From positions 10,842,704 through 10,906,703 of the forward strand of contig ML682024.1 in the NCBI GenBank assembly GCA_007922195.1: a DNA stretch of 64,000 bases, written 5' to 3'. Within the stretch, counting starts at the first letter, position 1, and every line of letters begins with the position of its first letter. A model generated the notes under the pieces. It ran no database searches. It was not told the origin of the DNA and saw only the letters and a list, made by a program, of their open reading frames with translations. Shown piece by piece: positions 11,230 to 23,183 of this stretch. A program made the translations under genes and the position numbers. The DNA is from Podocnemis expansa (lineage: Eukaryota > Chordata > Testudines > Podocnemididae).

Positions 11230-11850
11230 AACTAGGAACAAGAGAAGAGAAACCAGGTGAGTGAGGTAATAGTAAAGTTATGAATTTAAGCTCCCATGCA
11301 TGTCTTTGAAAAAGCATTCTTCAGGTTTCCTTTGAGGATGAAGAGTGAAAGGTCAGCTATACAGTCAGCACTTTGTGTTTATGTCTTTTATCACTTTCCT
11401 CTTTAAGTTCATACAGCAAATGTCTTGTTTCACATACATAGTTATTGAGGCATTTAGTGCACGTGGATTTGCTGAGCACTAAAAATCATGAATAAAATTG
11501 AGATCCTTAATCTATGACTTATTACAATAATTTATAATCCCCTAATGAACACACTTCCTCACCTGCCTTTCCTGCCTCCCCTCCCCCATTTTTTCTTCAT
11601 ATGACTGGAGGGTGTTAATAAGCCACTTCACCCATAATGGGTCCTTGAAAATGCTAAACTACCTGTTCCACCTTTTATGTAGTTGTGACAGTTTTAGAGC
11701 TTTTTCCAGATGCAAAGAAGAGCTCTGTGTAAGCTTAAAAGCTTTTCTCTCTCTCCAACAGAATATGTTCCAATAAAAGATAGTACATCACCCACCTTGT
11801 CTTTCTAAGATCCTGGGACTGGCAGAGCTACAGTAACACTGCATAGGGAC
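11230..11850. mobile_element. Repeat family E with inverted ends, copy 1
   Basis: The left end contains CAGGTGAGTGAGGTAATAG. The right end contains the complement of GACAAGGTGGGTGATGTAC and ATCTTTTATTGGAAC. Related copies lie at 22046-22545 and 27050-27230, and the segment at 11270-11460 matches 22350-22545. The inverted arms resemble the arrangement seen in the PLE copies, so this may be a second Penelope-like family, but no coding part is visible. Confidence 0.5.
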
Positions 11851-11858
11851 CAGATTCA

Positions 11859-13637
11859 GGGTATGTCTGCACTTGGATGCCATCTAACGTTGACACTGAG
11901 AAGTCTACATAATAAAATCGGAGGGGAATAGCCCCATGTCACTCCATGCTCTTCTGGTGTCTTGCATCCACACTGCTGGCTGTTACTCCCACTTTAGAAG
12001 CATTGCCTTGTGAGTAGGCACCCCACAGTGCAATAAAGCACTGGGGCTTGTGGGAAGCCACCCGTCCTACCATGATACAATGCACCCCTCCACTCCCCTT
12101 CTTACAGAGAAACAGGAAATGTTTTTCCTGCCATGTGTTGGCTGCAGGGATGGAGCCTGCTCAGCTCCTCTGCAGTATTACTGACACCATTTCAAACATA
12201 TCTAGGCTATTTCTACAACAGTGGTGTCAAAATTCCAGACCGGGGGCCAAATCTTGGCAGCCAAGGCCTCTTATCCAGCCCCAGAGCTGCTTCCTGTTCC
12301 AGTGATTTGGCTCTGCAGTCTGTCTCTGCTGCCTGGAGCTGAGATCTGCCAGTAGCAGTAAGAAAAGAGCTGCCAGCCCCTGCCGCTGCATCACTTAGCC
12401 AAGACAGAGAACATTTTAATCCCTTCCTATCCATCCCAGGCAGCCTGGTTTGCACAGCAGACCACAGAACATAGTGGCTTCAACAGAGAGAGAAAGAGCT
12501 GGTTTGGCAGCAGTTGCTGGGCCCTGGGGGGTAATCCAGAGCTGGACGTGGGTGGCAAGGTCCCTGCTGGCAAGGGAGGGATCACAGAGTTAGGAGGAAG
12601 CGGAGCCCTAAGCCAGATGTAGGCCACAGAGTCCCCCACTGGTAGAGGGAGGACCTGGAGCTGGGTGAGGGTTGGCACAGCAGGTTCCCGCAGGCAGGAG
12701 CCTGCTGTGCAGGGTGTGGTTTGTGCAGGATCCCCCAGCATCAGGCCCAGGGTCAGTGGACATATGGGGAGGTGGACTAGGTGGACCCTGGCAGCAAGTG
12801 AGTGTGATGGAGGTATGTGGATGTAGGGGGCTTTCATGGCAGGGGGTGGTAAATTCAGATGTTGAGCATGGCTGGGAAGTGCTTTATTTGCGGGCCAAGT
12901 ACACCCAGGGGCAAGGGTCGAGGGTTGTGGGGGTGGGGTTTTGCCGTGAACAGGAGTGATGCCTGAGCCTTCTGTGCCTGTGCACTCATTCTCCATCACC
13001 CTCACATTCCTTGCTAACCCTCTCCCCTTCTGTCACCCACAAGGCATTGTATCAAGGCATCAGAAATAAACACACATCTGGAAAATAGGTATTGCTTTAC
13101 TATGTTCACATTTCCGGGCTTGGGGTTGGCGAGGCTGGGACCTGGGCATTGTGTCTGTTGAAGAAGTTGTTGCAAAGGTCTGCCTGCATGCAATGGTGTG
13201 GAGGCAGGCACATATTGCACCCTGTCCTTCCTCCTCCTTGAGTGACAGTGTATGGGACTAGCTACACAGCTTGGGGTGCTGTCTACAGGGCATGTATAGA
13301 GACCCTCTCTGAATGGTCTCACTAGAGGTCAACCAGGTGCAGCCGAATATTGGACTGATTCCTGATCATCTGCAGGATCTCTTGCTGTGAGCTAAGAGAG
13401 ACTTGAAAGAACAGAGAATTCTGGGACAGGTCCACCAGGAAATTAAAATCTGATTGGGTACACATTGAAGTAAACCTGCATTATTAATGTCGAACTGAAT
13501 GCTATGCCTCCTGCAGGGGTGGAGTTATGACACAGATTTCCAGCCCCACCTAATATACACTTTCACTCATGTGGGTGTGTAAGCACAAAGCTGAAGGGCA
13601 AGGGAACAGCCAATAGGTTGCCCTGAAATGTCAATAT
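11859..13637. mobile_element. Possible large MITE with GGGTATGTCTGCACTT end
   Basis: The left end GGGTATGTCTGCACTTGG and the right end AAATGTCAATATAGCC are roughly inverted. The flanking triplets (TCA, TAG) do not match. The interior is GC-rich, with long reading frames on both strands but no recognisable domain. It could equally be two unrelated ends. Confidence 0.25.
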
Positions 13638-13834
13638 AGCCTAGAGCTAAGAAGGACTGCTTTCCTTTGCAGAGATTTTTGGAGAATGAGATCCTCCATT
13701 TTTTGCTCTTGTATAGCTCCTCTGCACCTCAGCTCCGGTATGCTGGGATAATTGGGTGCAATGTGCCTGCTGCTTTCTTCAGAGCAGGTAGACAGGAGAG
13801 TGTGTCCTTGCTAGCACAAGTGAACTAGAGTGAG

Positions 13835-14195
13835 GCAGTGAGTAGCCAAATGCTACCTCCAGGGGTAAAAAAAGAAGCAAGCAAGGAATAGTACCTTATT
13901 CCTGAGGCCTGAATATGGCAAATTTTCCTTCAAAAAGGGTTACAAGGCTATGCTGACACTATGAGCTATGGCTGTGATTCCTTTGCTTGTGTACACATAT
14001 TTATGTTAGCTTTCATCAAGCTGGTTCTGGTGTAAATCACAATGCAGCAGCAGAAGCATGGCTTAAGGCAGGAGAGGCATGGCTGACCAATGCCAATTAC
14101 ATAACCAAGGGTTTCAGGCAAGTTTGTACTAGGCATGGCTGAACCCTGCCTTCATTGCTGCTGCCTATGCAGCTACACTCCTATTTATAGTCATG
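13835..14195. repeat. Repeat family D, copy 1
   Basis: The left part GGCTATGCTGACACTATGAG with preceding flank (ACCTTATTCCTGAGGCCTGA, then AAATTTTCC, then GGGTTAC) is inverted relative to 21370-21540. The right part, CAGCTACAC..CTATTTATA..GCTA, matches 19740-19800 in direct orientation. The family therefore has inverted ends about 70 bp long. This copy breaks off at about 14195. Confidence 0.6.
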
Positions 14196-14595
14196 CTAAC
14201 TTGATAGACAAAGAAAAGTGAGATAAACAGAAGACAAATTGTTAATTGGGTAAATTTTTAACTGTACTTTTCTCTCCATTTTTTCATTTAACTTCCACAA
14301 AAAATTCAAACAGTGCTGCTCAAAGTTTAAATTCTGATAGCATTTTACAAAATTGGGGTTTACAACTCCTATTAAACTGCAAATGTCTAACTCAGACTTA
14401 ACTCTGGAGCTGTTATCAGCATGCTGCAATGCTGAAAATGAAGGTGTTCCCCCAAACTGTACCCCAAGGGCTAAGTTCATGTGGATTTGCCAGGCACAGT
14501 CAAAGACCATTGAAAAGATTGATGATTTTTATTGAATGTCAGGGTGAATACCCTAAGCAAGCAAAAGCAAAGTAAGAAGTGGCAAGACCTTATGT

Positions 14596-15167
14596 CAGGG
14601 GTCAGCAACCTTTGCCAACCTCTGTGCTGGACCCTCCTCCTCAACTGCCAGACAATGCCAGTGGCTCCCTCCGCAGAAATAAAAGCAACAGCTGCCTCAA
14701 AATTTGGTGGCAGCCATGGTTGGAGGTTGGGAGCAGGTAGGGGGCGCTTGCCTGGCATGCCTCTGAAAGAAGCCACTTTTGGAAAGAAGCTGCCTGCAGT
14801 GGCTCTTCTTGCCAGCAAGCCTGGGGACAGGAGTCCCCAGGGCTGCCATGGAAAGAAGCTGCCTGGAGCAGCTCCTCTTGGGGGGGGGTCCCCAGGCATG
14901 ATGAGGAAAGATGCTACCCAGAGTGGCTCCTTGGCGTCTGCACACCTTGGAGGGAAGCCATTCCTGGCATCTTCTTTCCACAACATGCCTGGAACATGGT
15001 CATGATGGGGACCCTCCATGCCCCAGCTGCCCATTAAAGAAGCTGCCCAGAGTGGCTTTCAGTGGCAGGAGCCACAATTTCTGTGGCATTGCAGAGGATG
15101 CCACGTGCTGCTCCAAATGGACTCTTGTACCACTGTTGGCACAACTGCTGGGTGTTGCCTACCCCTG
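14596..15167. mobile_element. Non-autonomous hAT element, 572 bp
   Basis: It starts CAGGGGTCAGCAACCTTTG and ends GGTGTTGCCTACCCCTG, an imperfect inverted repeat typical of hAT. It is bounded by an exact 8-bp duplication, CCTTATGT, at 14588-14595 and 15168-15175. Open frames on both strands of this GC-rich interior show no transposase motif, so it depended on another element for movement. Confidence 0.88.
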
Positions 15168-15350
15168 CCTTATGTCCCTGAAGCAGCTGGGGACTCGTGA
15201 TGACTGTGGACATCCCTGAGGAGGTTCCCAGCACACCTTGGTCCTAGGTTAACTGAGGCAGCCTGGTCCCTGGTCCTGTGGTAAAGTCTGCCAGTTCCCA
15301 AGAACTATGCTCACATAGTGAGAGAAGGTGGATTGATCAAGCCTAATTTC

Positions 15351-15605
15351 CTTCACACAGTCAGCCCCAAGGCTGAAGTAGCAAAGAAGAAAAACAGATA
15401 AAAGGAATAGCCACACCTCAAAATAAATAAATAAAAACCACCTCTAGCAGGCCCTAGCTGGTTCCCACTGGAGCCTGGCTCTAGCTGGTGCTTTGGACAT
15501 GAAGCCCACCATCAGTTCATGGTTGGGTTGCTCATGGGGGTGAGTGCAAGCAGCATGCTACCTGTTAATCACACAGTCTTCTGCTTGAGCCCTACACTCC
15601 ACCCC
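15351..15605 (+). repeat. Interspersed repeat X, copy 1
   Basis: Strongly similar in direct orientation to 19070-19322. Shared blocks include AAAGTAGCAAAGAA-type sequence, TCAGGCCCTAGC, CATGAAGCCCA and GCTCATGGGGGTG. The family is unknown. The region 15606-15900 that follows shows no recognisable gene. Confidence 0.65.
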
Positions 15606-15957
15606 TGGTGCTCACAACCCACCCTGATGAGCAACAGTGACCCGATCCAAGGCCAACACCTGCAACCACCCTTTGTGTAGCTTGCAAAGCATCCCTACAA
15701 TTAAACAAATGGCTGTGGGGCACACAGATGCAACTGCTGAAGCATCTGGTGGTACTGGCCATAAAAAGACACATTCCCTTTACAACCCACAAAGGAAGGC
15801 CAGGAATATTGCTGAATTGTTCCATAGGACTTTGGCAGCAATGACTAGGCACACCAGTCCATTGCCATCGTCTAGCACTATGGTTTTACTGAGGAGCTGT
15901 TCATGCTATGCACAGGGACCAGTGGGGTGATAAAAGGGGTTGTTGGTGAGGCACACC

Positions 15958-16139
15958 CAGGGGTTAAAGCAAAGAGGGAATGCACCGGAATGCAGTTCTG
16001 GGGCCCCCTATTTTTAGGCAGGAAGTGTTCTGGGCCCCCGAAACATAGAGGAATGCACCAGAATGCAGAGTTCTGCCCCCCCCCCAATAGCACGAACAGC
16101 TGGAATGCAGGGTTCTGGTGCATTCCACCTTAAACCCTG
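15958..16139. mobile_element. Small hAT-like MITE (CAGGGGTTAA ends), copy 2
   Basis: The ends are CAGGGGTTAAAGCAAAGAGG and CATTCCACCTTAAACCCTG. Internal GGAATGCACC/GGTGCATTCC blocks are inverted. It matches 3374-3511. The 8-bp flanks do not match clearly. Confidence 0.6.
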
Positions 16140-16757
16140 CTCCGCCTTAAGCCCAGCCAGCAGAGAGCTGCAGCAGGTCGGGAGTTGGTGAATCACCCCC
16201 TGCAGGGCAGAGCAGCTGGTGGCCGGAAGCAGCTTCCAGCGTGTGATACTGTCTGGGTCTGGGGACTGTTTATGATTGTCCTTCATATTGATATTTCATA
16301 TTTGTGGTAATCCATATGTGATATGTCATGTTTGGTATCAATAGCAAGGTTGCAAGCTGCTAGGAACGATTATATGATTTATAGGTAAATATTATATTTC
16401 TATTAGAAATTAGGAATCTTATTTGTTTTATGTGTGTTCCAAGTTGTTTGAGCTGAGGCAATCCCAGACAGGGCATCTGCAAACTATTGTCATACTGATG
16501 ACCATGAGGAGGGGACTCCCAGCTACAGTTGGCCCAAGAGGAAACCTATTTGACAAGATACCCTGACTGACCAGGTGACCTACCTCCATTTTGATCTGGC
16601 AAGGACCCTGAGAGCATGGGGAGGGCCAGAAGGTGATAAAAGGCCAAGCCCATTCTCCATTTTGTCTTTAGTCTTCAGCCTTCAGCCTGTCTGCAACCAA
16701 CACCCCCCTCTAGAATTATTCTCCTGGGACTGAACAAAGGACTGAGACCCACCCAGC
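16140..16757. other. Unassigned sequence before the first gap
   Basis: No gene or recognised repeat. The stretch near 16600-16757 (AAAAGGCCAAGCCC, then CTCCATTTTGTC) has an LTR-like feel but no confirmed end. Confidence 0.3.
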
Positions 16758-17157
16758 NNNNNNNNNNNNNNNNNNNNNNNNNNNNNNNNNNNNNNNNNNN
16801 NNNNNNNNNNNNNNNNNNNNNNNNNNNNNNNNNNNNNNNNNNNNNNNNNNNNNNNNNNNNNNNNNNNNNNNNNNNNNNNNNNNNNNNNNNNNNNNNNNNN
16901 NNNNNNNNNNNNNNNNNNNNNNNNNNNNNNNNNNNNNNNNNNNNNNNNNNNNNNNNNNNNNNNNNNNNNNNNNNNNNNNNNNNNNNNNNNNNNNNNNNNN
17001 NNNNNNNNNNNNNNNNNNNNNNNNNNNNNNNNNNNNNNNNNNNNNNNNNNNNNNNNNNNNNNNNNNNNNNNNNNNNNNNNNNNNNNNNNNNNNNNNNNNN
17101 NNNNNNNNNNNNNNNNNNNNNNNNNNNNNNNNNNNNNNNNNNNNNNNNNNNNNNNNN
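16758..17157. other. Assembly gap (400 N)
   Basis: Exactly 400 undetermined bases. The second gap in this window has the same length, so this is a placeholder of unknown true size. Sequence immediately after it is the interior of a family A element. Confidence 0.99.
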
Positions 17158-17252
17158 TGTTTCGAAATGGCCGTGCGTCGTGTGGCCATGGCACTTCTTA
17201 TTTTGAAACAACCCCTGTTGTTTCGAAATAAGAAGTGTGTGTGGCCATACCC
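17158..17252. mobile_element. Family A MITE, right part only
   Basis: It has TTGTTTCGAAATAAGAAG-type palindromes and the right end TGTGTGGCCATACCC, followed by TAA. The left end lies in the gap. Confidence 0.7.
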
Positions 17253-17255
17253 TAA

Positions 17256-17617
17256 ATGATTGGCTGGCAGCGTGGTATTTTGGGTAAGAGCCAAGCCTAC
17301 ATTATTCTGGGTGATGTGGCTGGACTTTTGGGGTCAGGGGAACCTATTTCTTAAAGAGACCCAGTGGCTAGAGGGGACCATAGCAACTGATGTGCAACAA
17401 GGGGGCTGTTTCTATTTTGTTATGCTTGGTGATGACCGGAGTAGGGAATCAGAAGTGTGTTTATTACTGACTGGGAGATTGGTTTAAGTACCACCCGTCA
17501 GTGGTTTGGGGGTTTTTCCCCTAGTTTTGCAGCCTGCCCTGATTTTGGCACATTCAGAGGGTTATCCCAGCAGGCCCAGGTCACACAGCTGGTCAAGCAG
17601 CATGCAAACAGCTGAGT
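17256..17617. other. Unassigned
   Basis: Nothing recognisable. Confidence 0.4.
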
Positions 17618-17838
17618 TTAGGGCTTGGGGGAGGGTGCTGCTGGGGGTTGTGTGGGGCAGGGTGTGTATTTGTGTAGCAGAAGTGGTTGGGAGTGGATGT
17701 GTAGCAGAGGGTGTGTAGATTGGGTTCTGGGGTGGCTGTTTGGTTGGGGGTGGGGCAGTGGGGTGGCTGTGTGTGGGGGCAGGGTGTGTAGTGGGAATGT
17801 GGTGGCTGTGTGTGTGGGGGGGTGTAGCTGAGGGTGTT
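17618..17838. repeat. GT/G-rich low-complexity tract
   Basis: Irregular repeats of GGGTGTGTA, GTGGCTGTGTGTG and similar words. Reading frames on both strands are products of composition. Confidence 0.7.
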
Positions 17839-17869
17839 GCAAAGTGATAACTGATTCAGGTGGCTCTCA

Positions 17870-18010
17870 GAAGTGGTTGCAAATTCCTACCTGGGCTGGG
17901 GGGCAGTAGCTTGGGTGGGGAACCTGCATGAGGGGGCCTGGACCAGTGTGAGGGTGGGCCTGGAAATTTTGGAGGGTTCCAGGACCCCACAAATTATACT
18001 TTAACCTCTG
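17870..18010 (-). repeat. Interspersed repeat Y, copy 2 (inverted to copy 1)
   Basis: The reverse complement matches 1197-1320 block by block. Confidence 0.6.
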
Positions 18011-18206
18011 GGCACACCCAGCCATGTTACCATGCCTTACACTCTTGGGAGGTGTAGGTATTGGTGGTCTGAGGGTCCACCCATGTCCCATACAATTGGG
18101 GCTCCCAAAACCTACAACCCATTAGATGAGGCAGCACTGCAAAGCAGCACCAGGTGTGAGGGCTTGTCTGATTATGGGCATACCAAAAGGTGTAATGAAT
18201 CTGTGT

Positions 18207-18358
18207 AAAAAAACCAAGGAGTCTTGTGGCACTTAAAGACTAACATTTATTTTTCATATGAGCTTTTGTGGGAGATCCGTTAGTCTTTAAGTGCCACACA
18301 ACTCCTTGGTTTTTTTTTGCTGGATTAGACTAACACGGCTATCCCTTTGGAAATTGAC
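18207..18358. mobile_element. Penelope-like element, terminal arms only
   Basis: The inverted pair is CCAAGGAGTCTTGTGGCACT..AAGACTAAC and GTTAGTCTTTAAGTGCCACA..CTCCTTGG, ending GACTAACACGGCTATCCC. It is flanked by an exact 12-bp duplication, ATGAATCTGTGT, at 18195-18206 and 18359-18370. It has no coding body. Confidence 0.8.
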
Positions 18359-18606
18359 ATGAATCTGTGTGTCATTGTGCTGCAAGCTAGACAGCTGGGG
18401 CTGCAGCCAGGCACTGGGTGGCAAGCACAGGGAACCTGCCAAGCAACACACAATTACTGGTAGCAAGCCCAAAAATCAGTGTATGCACCTGTTGTATAGC
18501 CAGGAGCTGTACTCCTATCCAAGCAGTGCAGTTACTTAGTTATTATGTGGTGTCTTGGGCATTTAGCAGGGTGGCCCAGGCCATTTGAGTAAAGTCTTCA
18601 CACCTG

Positions 18607-18980
18607 CTACATCCCTTGGAGGCTGAGAAAACTATCCTTGGGGTCCTGAGGGAGCCAGTGGGTCGCAACAGTTAGCACCACAGCGTTTAGTTGACCCATC
18701 ATCTGCAGCTTGTTTTGTAGTATTTCAGTATCATGTGAGTTTAAAATCCCTGTCCCTGCTTCAATCCTGCCCAACATTGTGGCTTCCACATCCTGCTTTT
18801 GTTACTAAAGTACAGGCCAATATTGCTTTCATAACTGCCCCAGTATTGGTGGGGGTAATATTGGCATGTAGGGTAATTTCCTCTACTTTGGGGACCAGCA
18901 AAACCCTATGGCAACTAAAGGGATGCACCACTAAGTGGGGGTTAGTTTGGTTAAGTGGACTCAAACTCAGAGGCATCACT
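18607..18980 (-). pseudogene. Possible endogenous retrovirus envelope remnant
   Basis: The minus strand carries two overlapping open stretches in different frames (18761-18979 and 18607-18789). The second has a Gly/Thr and Leu-Asn-Ser segment, then an Asn-Lys-Leu-containing stretch, resembling the heptad region of retroviral transmembrane envelope subunits. The match is by eye and short. The frame change between the two pieces shows it is broken. I found no LTRs, gag or pol around it. Chance similarity remains possible. Confidence 0.3.
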
Positions 18981-19069
18981 AGTGATCATCTCTGGCCATC
19001 AGATAATGGGGGGAGGTGACAGTGGTGGGGACAGGCATGCTGGACTGGCAGGAAATGGGTGCAGGGGAG

Positions 19070-19322
19070 GCTTCACACGATCATCCCCAAGGCCAAAGTA
19101 GCAAAGAATAAAAACAGACAAGAGGAGTAACCAAACCTCAAAAAAATGCAAAACCTCAACACACGCTCTATCAGGCCCTAGCCAGTTTTCACAGGAGACT
19201 GGCTCCAGCTGCTGCTTTGAGCATGAAGCCCAGCATCAGTTAATGGTCGGGATGCTCATGGGGGTGGGTGCAAGCACCATATGTCCTGTCTGTCACAAAA
19301 TCTTCCACTTCAGCCCCACAGA
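19070..19322 (+). repeat. Interspersed repeat X, copy 2
   Basis: Direct-orientation partner of 15351-15605, about 3.72 kb away. Confidence 0.65.
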
Positions 19323-19724
19323 AGGTACACATTTCACCATCAATTAAAAAAAAAATGTATATAAAGGTGCAAGGGTCATCACAGCCAAAATCCAAGTATA
19401 GGTAAGAGTAAATTACTGGATCCTGCTTTTCAAATAAAAATTCACATATCAGCTAAAACTGATAAAAAGCTTATCATATTTGTGTTGGTGTTCACATGAA
19501 TCCTGACTCAGCAGTGTGGCAATAGAAACCCAGGCCCTGACTTATTTCTGAAATTAAAATTAGACACTTCCCAGAACAAATACATAATAGATAAATTACT
19601 GCTATTCTCTGGGAATAGTGAATTTCTTTGAACAGTTTCTGCAGTAGCACAGGGAGTGGCAGAAGAGACTTGGTTCAGACATGGTGAACACAAACCTCCT
19701 TGAAACCTGTGGGTAAATAGTCAA

Positions 19725-21540
19725 CATGGCTCAGCCATTCATCCCTGCCACTACCTATGCTATTGCAGCTACACAGCTATTTATAATAGCATTAGCTTAA
19801 TGGCTATGTCTACACTGGGGGAGAGGGCCTGGAGGTCGACTTAACAAGGTCAATTTTAAGTCAAACTTGTTAAGTCAAATGCACGGTATGTCTGCCCTGG
19901 ACACAGGGAAGATATACAGCGGGCACCCCACTCCCTATCCTGTCCCTGGTCCCGAATGGGTACATGGAGTCCAATCAGCTCCAGGGGCCTATTTGGCAGG
20001 GGGCAGCTGGATCTGACTCCTGACCTCTGGCCAGGAGCTGGGAGCCAGGTCTGGCTCCCAGCCCCTCTCCTCTAACAGGGGCCAAAAGTCAGATATGGCT
20101 CCCATCCCCTCTCCACAGGTGGTGGGAGCTTGGAGCTGGCACCAGCCTGCAGTGACAATTGACCCAAGGCTGAATTTGGCCCTGGGTCACTAGTCACTGC
20201 TAGCAGGAGGCTCAGCAACTGGTCAGTTTCACTCCTATGAAATTGACCAGGCTGCAGAGTGGCTTGAGCAGGGCTCTGCAGCCTGGTCAATTTCACAGGC
20301 CTGAAATTGAGCAGGCTGCCAGGCCTCCTGCCAGAGGTGATAAGTGACCTGGGTCACTTATCAGCAGAAGCAGGAGATGACTCGAAGCCCCCGCTGCCCA
20401 TGGAGAGGGGCTGGGAGTGCAGTGGCACCACCCCAGCCCCTCTCTGGCAGTGGCAGGGTGGCAGAGAGGGACTAGGAGTCTGACCTGGCTCCAAGCCCCT
20501 CTCCGCAGCCAAGGGTACAGGAAGCAGGAATCTCTCCTCATCAATTGCAAGCGGTTAGGGGTGTGGGGAGCTGCCCTGACCCCTAGCTGCTTGCAAGCGG
20601 TGATGGGTGTGGGAAGCAGGCATCTCGTGCCCCTGACAGTTTGCAGCAGCCAGGGGACAAGCTGGCTACCCACACCCTTGATGGCTTGCAAGTGGCCAAG
20701 GCAGAAGCTGGCTCCCCACGCCCCCTGACTGTTTTCAATTGGCCAGGGGGGATGGCAGATCCGTCTGCCCCTGACCCCTTGCAAGCAGCCAGGGAACAAG
20801 GTGGCTCCCCATGCCCTTTACTGCTTGCAATCAGCCAGGGCAGGAGAGAGCTGCCAGCACTCACTGACCGCAGAGAGGGGCTAAGAGGCAAATGGGGCTC
20901 ACAGCCCCTCTCTGCAGGCTGAAGAGGCTAGGAGCTGGCTGGGAGCCCATGTGGCTTCCAGCTATTTGCTCTGGGGAGCAAGTAGCTGGGAGTCTGTGAA
21001 AGTGATCCAGCAGGCTCCTAGCCCCTCTCTGCAGGCTACAGGAACCAGCTGCCAGCCCCCGCTGCCTGTGGGGAGGGGCTGGGAGCTGGATCTGGCCCCC
21101 AGATCCTCACCACAATGCAGGAGACAGATGGTGCCCCCAGGCTGGATCAGGGCCTGAGCCGATCACACCCAGGGGCAGGGAAGGGTGTGGGCTCTGACCT
21201 ATAAAGTCGGCTTAAAAGCTTAAGCCAACTGACAGGGTGGGAGTTATTAAGTCAACTTAAGCACTTGCTTAAGGTGACTTAATAATTTATAAATATAGAC
21301 TGGGAGTAGTTTAGGTAACTTAAGGGGCTTTAAGTCAACTTAAACCCGTAGTATAGATATACCCAAAGAGAGCTAGCAGGAATCTATGCACATAAGCAGA
21401 GGACTCAGCCCCAAGCTCATAACATCCTAGATACAGCCTTTGTAACCCTTCTGTGGGAAAATTTTCCTTATTCGTGCCTCAGGAATAAGGCAGTATCCCT
21501 TGCTTTCCTCCCTTTCTTTTCTGGGGATAGCAATTGGCTT
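19725..21540. repeat. Repeat family D, copy 2, split by a family C element
   Basis: The left part (19725-19801, CAGCTACACAGCTATTTATA) resembles 14150-14190. After the family C insertion, homology resumes at 21365. The right end (CCCCAAGCTCATAACATCC, then CTAGATACAGCC) and flank to 21540 are inverted relative to 13835-14030. Confidence 0.6.
19802..21364. mobile_element. Family C MITE, 1.56 kb
   Basis: The left end is GGCTATGTCTACACTG and the right end TAGTATAGATATACCC. Flanks are AAT and AAA. Subterminal AGTCGACTT/AAGTCAACTT palindromes lie on both sides. The interior is GC-rich, with repeated CTGGCTCC/GGGAGC words and a hairpin CCTGGTCAATTTCACAGGC with its complement near 20210-20310. It has no transposase. 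It lies inside repeat D and is thus younger than it. Confidence 0.78.
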
Positions 21541-21864
21541 CTCATCCCCTCATTCCAACTCACTTGTGTGGGCCAGGACCCTCTCTCTACTCACATGTTC
21601 TAAGGACAGTAGCAGTTACAAAACACTGAACTATCGACTTTACCTGACCTGGGAATCATAAAATTCATGCAAGAGCATAAAATGGAAGGGTTTATTCCTC
21701 CATGAGTCTCTGCAAAAAAAGACAAAATGCTTGAGGTGATATCTTTTATAGGAACAACTCTGTAAAGGAAAGTAGACCAACATACACTGTCTAGCCCATA
21801 GGTTACACAAAGTGTTATTTCAGTCATCAGTCCCAGGATCTTAAAGAGACTTACAATTCCCTGC

Positions 21865-22045
21865 ATGTATTTTCCTCCCTTTCTGTAAGTTCCCCCACCT
21901 TCAAGGTGTCTGACGAAGTAGGATTTTCTTCCATGAAAGCTCATTCAATAAATAAATCTGTTAGTCTTTAAAAGTGCCACAGGGCTCCTTGTTTGTTTTG
22001 CTGAACTAAATTAACACGGCTACCCCTTTGGAACAAGAGAGACAA
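21865..22045 (+). mobile_element. Penelope-like element, 3' end
   Basis: Plus-strand 3' tail: CCCTTTCTGTAAGTTCCC, GTGTCTGACGAAGTAGGATT, GTTAGTCTTTAAAAGTGCCA, then TTAACACGGCTACCCC. It is severely 5' truncated. The upstream boundary is uncertain. Confidence 0.7.
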
Positions 22046-22545
22046 GGTGGATGAGGAAATACCTTTTATTTTATCAACTTCTGTTAATGGCAGAGAAAAG
22101 CTTTGGAACTTATGCAGAGCTAGCTCATCTTCATGTCTGGGAAACAGAGTGCCAGCTAAATATGAGGTGGAACAGACACTTTAGCATAAATAATTAACAC
22201 ATTTGAAAGAACCATACAAGGTAAAGCAGCCCATTCATACCCCTCCAGTCACAGAAGAGAAAAGGAAACGAAGGGAGGGAAAAGCAGCAGGGAGTTATAC
22301 ATTTTATAAGCCAGTGTCTCTATTTAGTTTATTATTTTTAGTGGCTAGCAAAAGTTATACATTTAAGCTCCCAGGATCATCTTTTTAAAGTGTTGCACAA
22401 GTTTCTTTTGAGGATGAGGACTGATAGTTCACAGATGGAGTGATTGCTTTGTGAAAATTTTCACACACAGGTGAGAGGGTCTTCTTGTCTTTTATCATTT
22501 TTCTTTGTGAGTTTATTCAAAAGTGTATTGCTTGTCTGCTTTAAC
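22046..22545. repeat. Repeat family E, copy 2
   Basis: Starts ACAAGGTGGATGAGGAAATA, CCTTTTATTTTATCAACTTC. The later part matches 11270-11460. It directly abuts the PLE tail on its left and the CR1 tail on its right. Confidence 0.5.
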
Positions 22546-22615
22546 CCACGTGACTGGACTAGATGATCTCTTGAGGTCCCTTCCAGCCATAATCTTCTAT
22601 GATTCTATGATTCAG
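22546..22615 (+). mobile_element. CR1 3'-terminal fragment
   Basis: GACTGGACTAGATGATCTCT, GAGGTCCCTTCCAGCC, then the CR1-type 3' repeat TTCTATGATTCTATGATTC. Confidence 0.75.
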
Positions 22616-23183
22616 TGCCCTGGATGAGGTACATCACATGTTGTGATGGGCATGTATTCGACCCAACTGCAACAGGGAGCATGTGAAGTGTCTCCCCATT
22701 GCCCTCTGCCTGCCAGAGCCTTTCCCTGTTGCCAAACTCAAAGTCTTTCCCTATGATGGTGAAGTGTTTCAGCAGCAGGAATTGTCAGAACTTGTTTCTG
22801 TAAAAATAGCAGTGTAAATGGGGTGTCATGGCTTGGGTAAATAAATGGCTGAATGGGGTATTTACTTGGATATATACCCCACACCTTTCAGGCACCTCTT
22901 TACTCTGCTATGCCTCACTCTCTACATTGCTATTTATAGCCATCCCAGTAGAGCTACATGTGCATGTACATCTCAGGCTGTGGAAAGAAGGGTGAAATGG
23001 TGATGCATCCACAGGTGGAATGTCCTCTGTACCAGAAGGTGAACAGGATGGCAGCCTACCACCTCCACACTGCATTTACCTTTGAAGAGTGAAAGCACTT
23101 TCACAGGCTCCTGGATGGTGCTGGCAGTAGCAGAGCTCCTATGATCCCAGCTGGTGGGGGGAGGGCATATGCAGAGACACTAA

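Noticed and set aside
12219..12260. hAT-like left end CAGTGGTGTCAAAATTCC
   Set aside because: No matching right end or 8-bp duplication found.
12427..13005. 192-codon minus-strand frame
   Set aside because: Pro/Leu-rich product of a GC-rich repeat with no domain, and a plus-strand frame overlaps it.
14477..15034. Frames on both strands at the hAT element
   Set aside because: Inside a non-autonomous hAT with precise ends; no transposase motifs.
16675..17294. Long frames across the first gap
   Set aside because: Most of their length is N.
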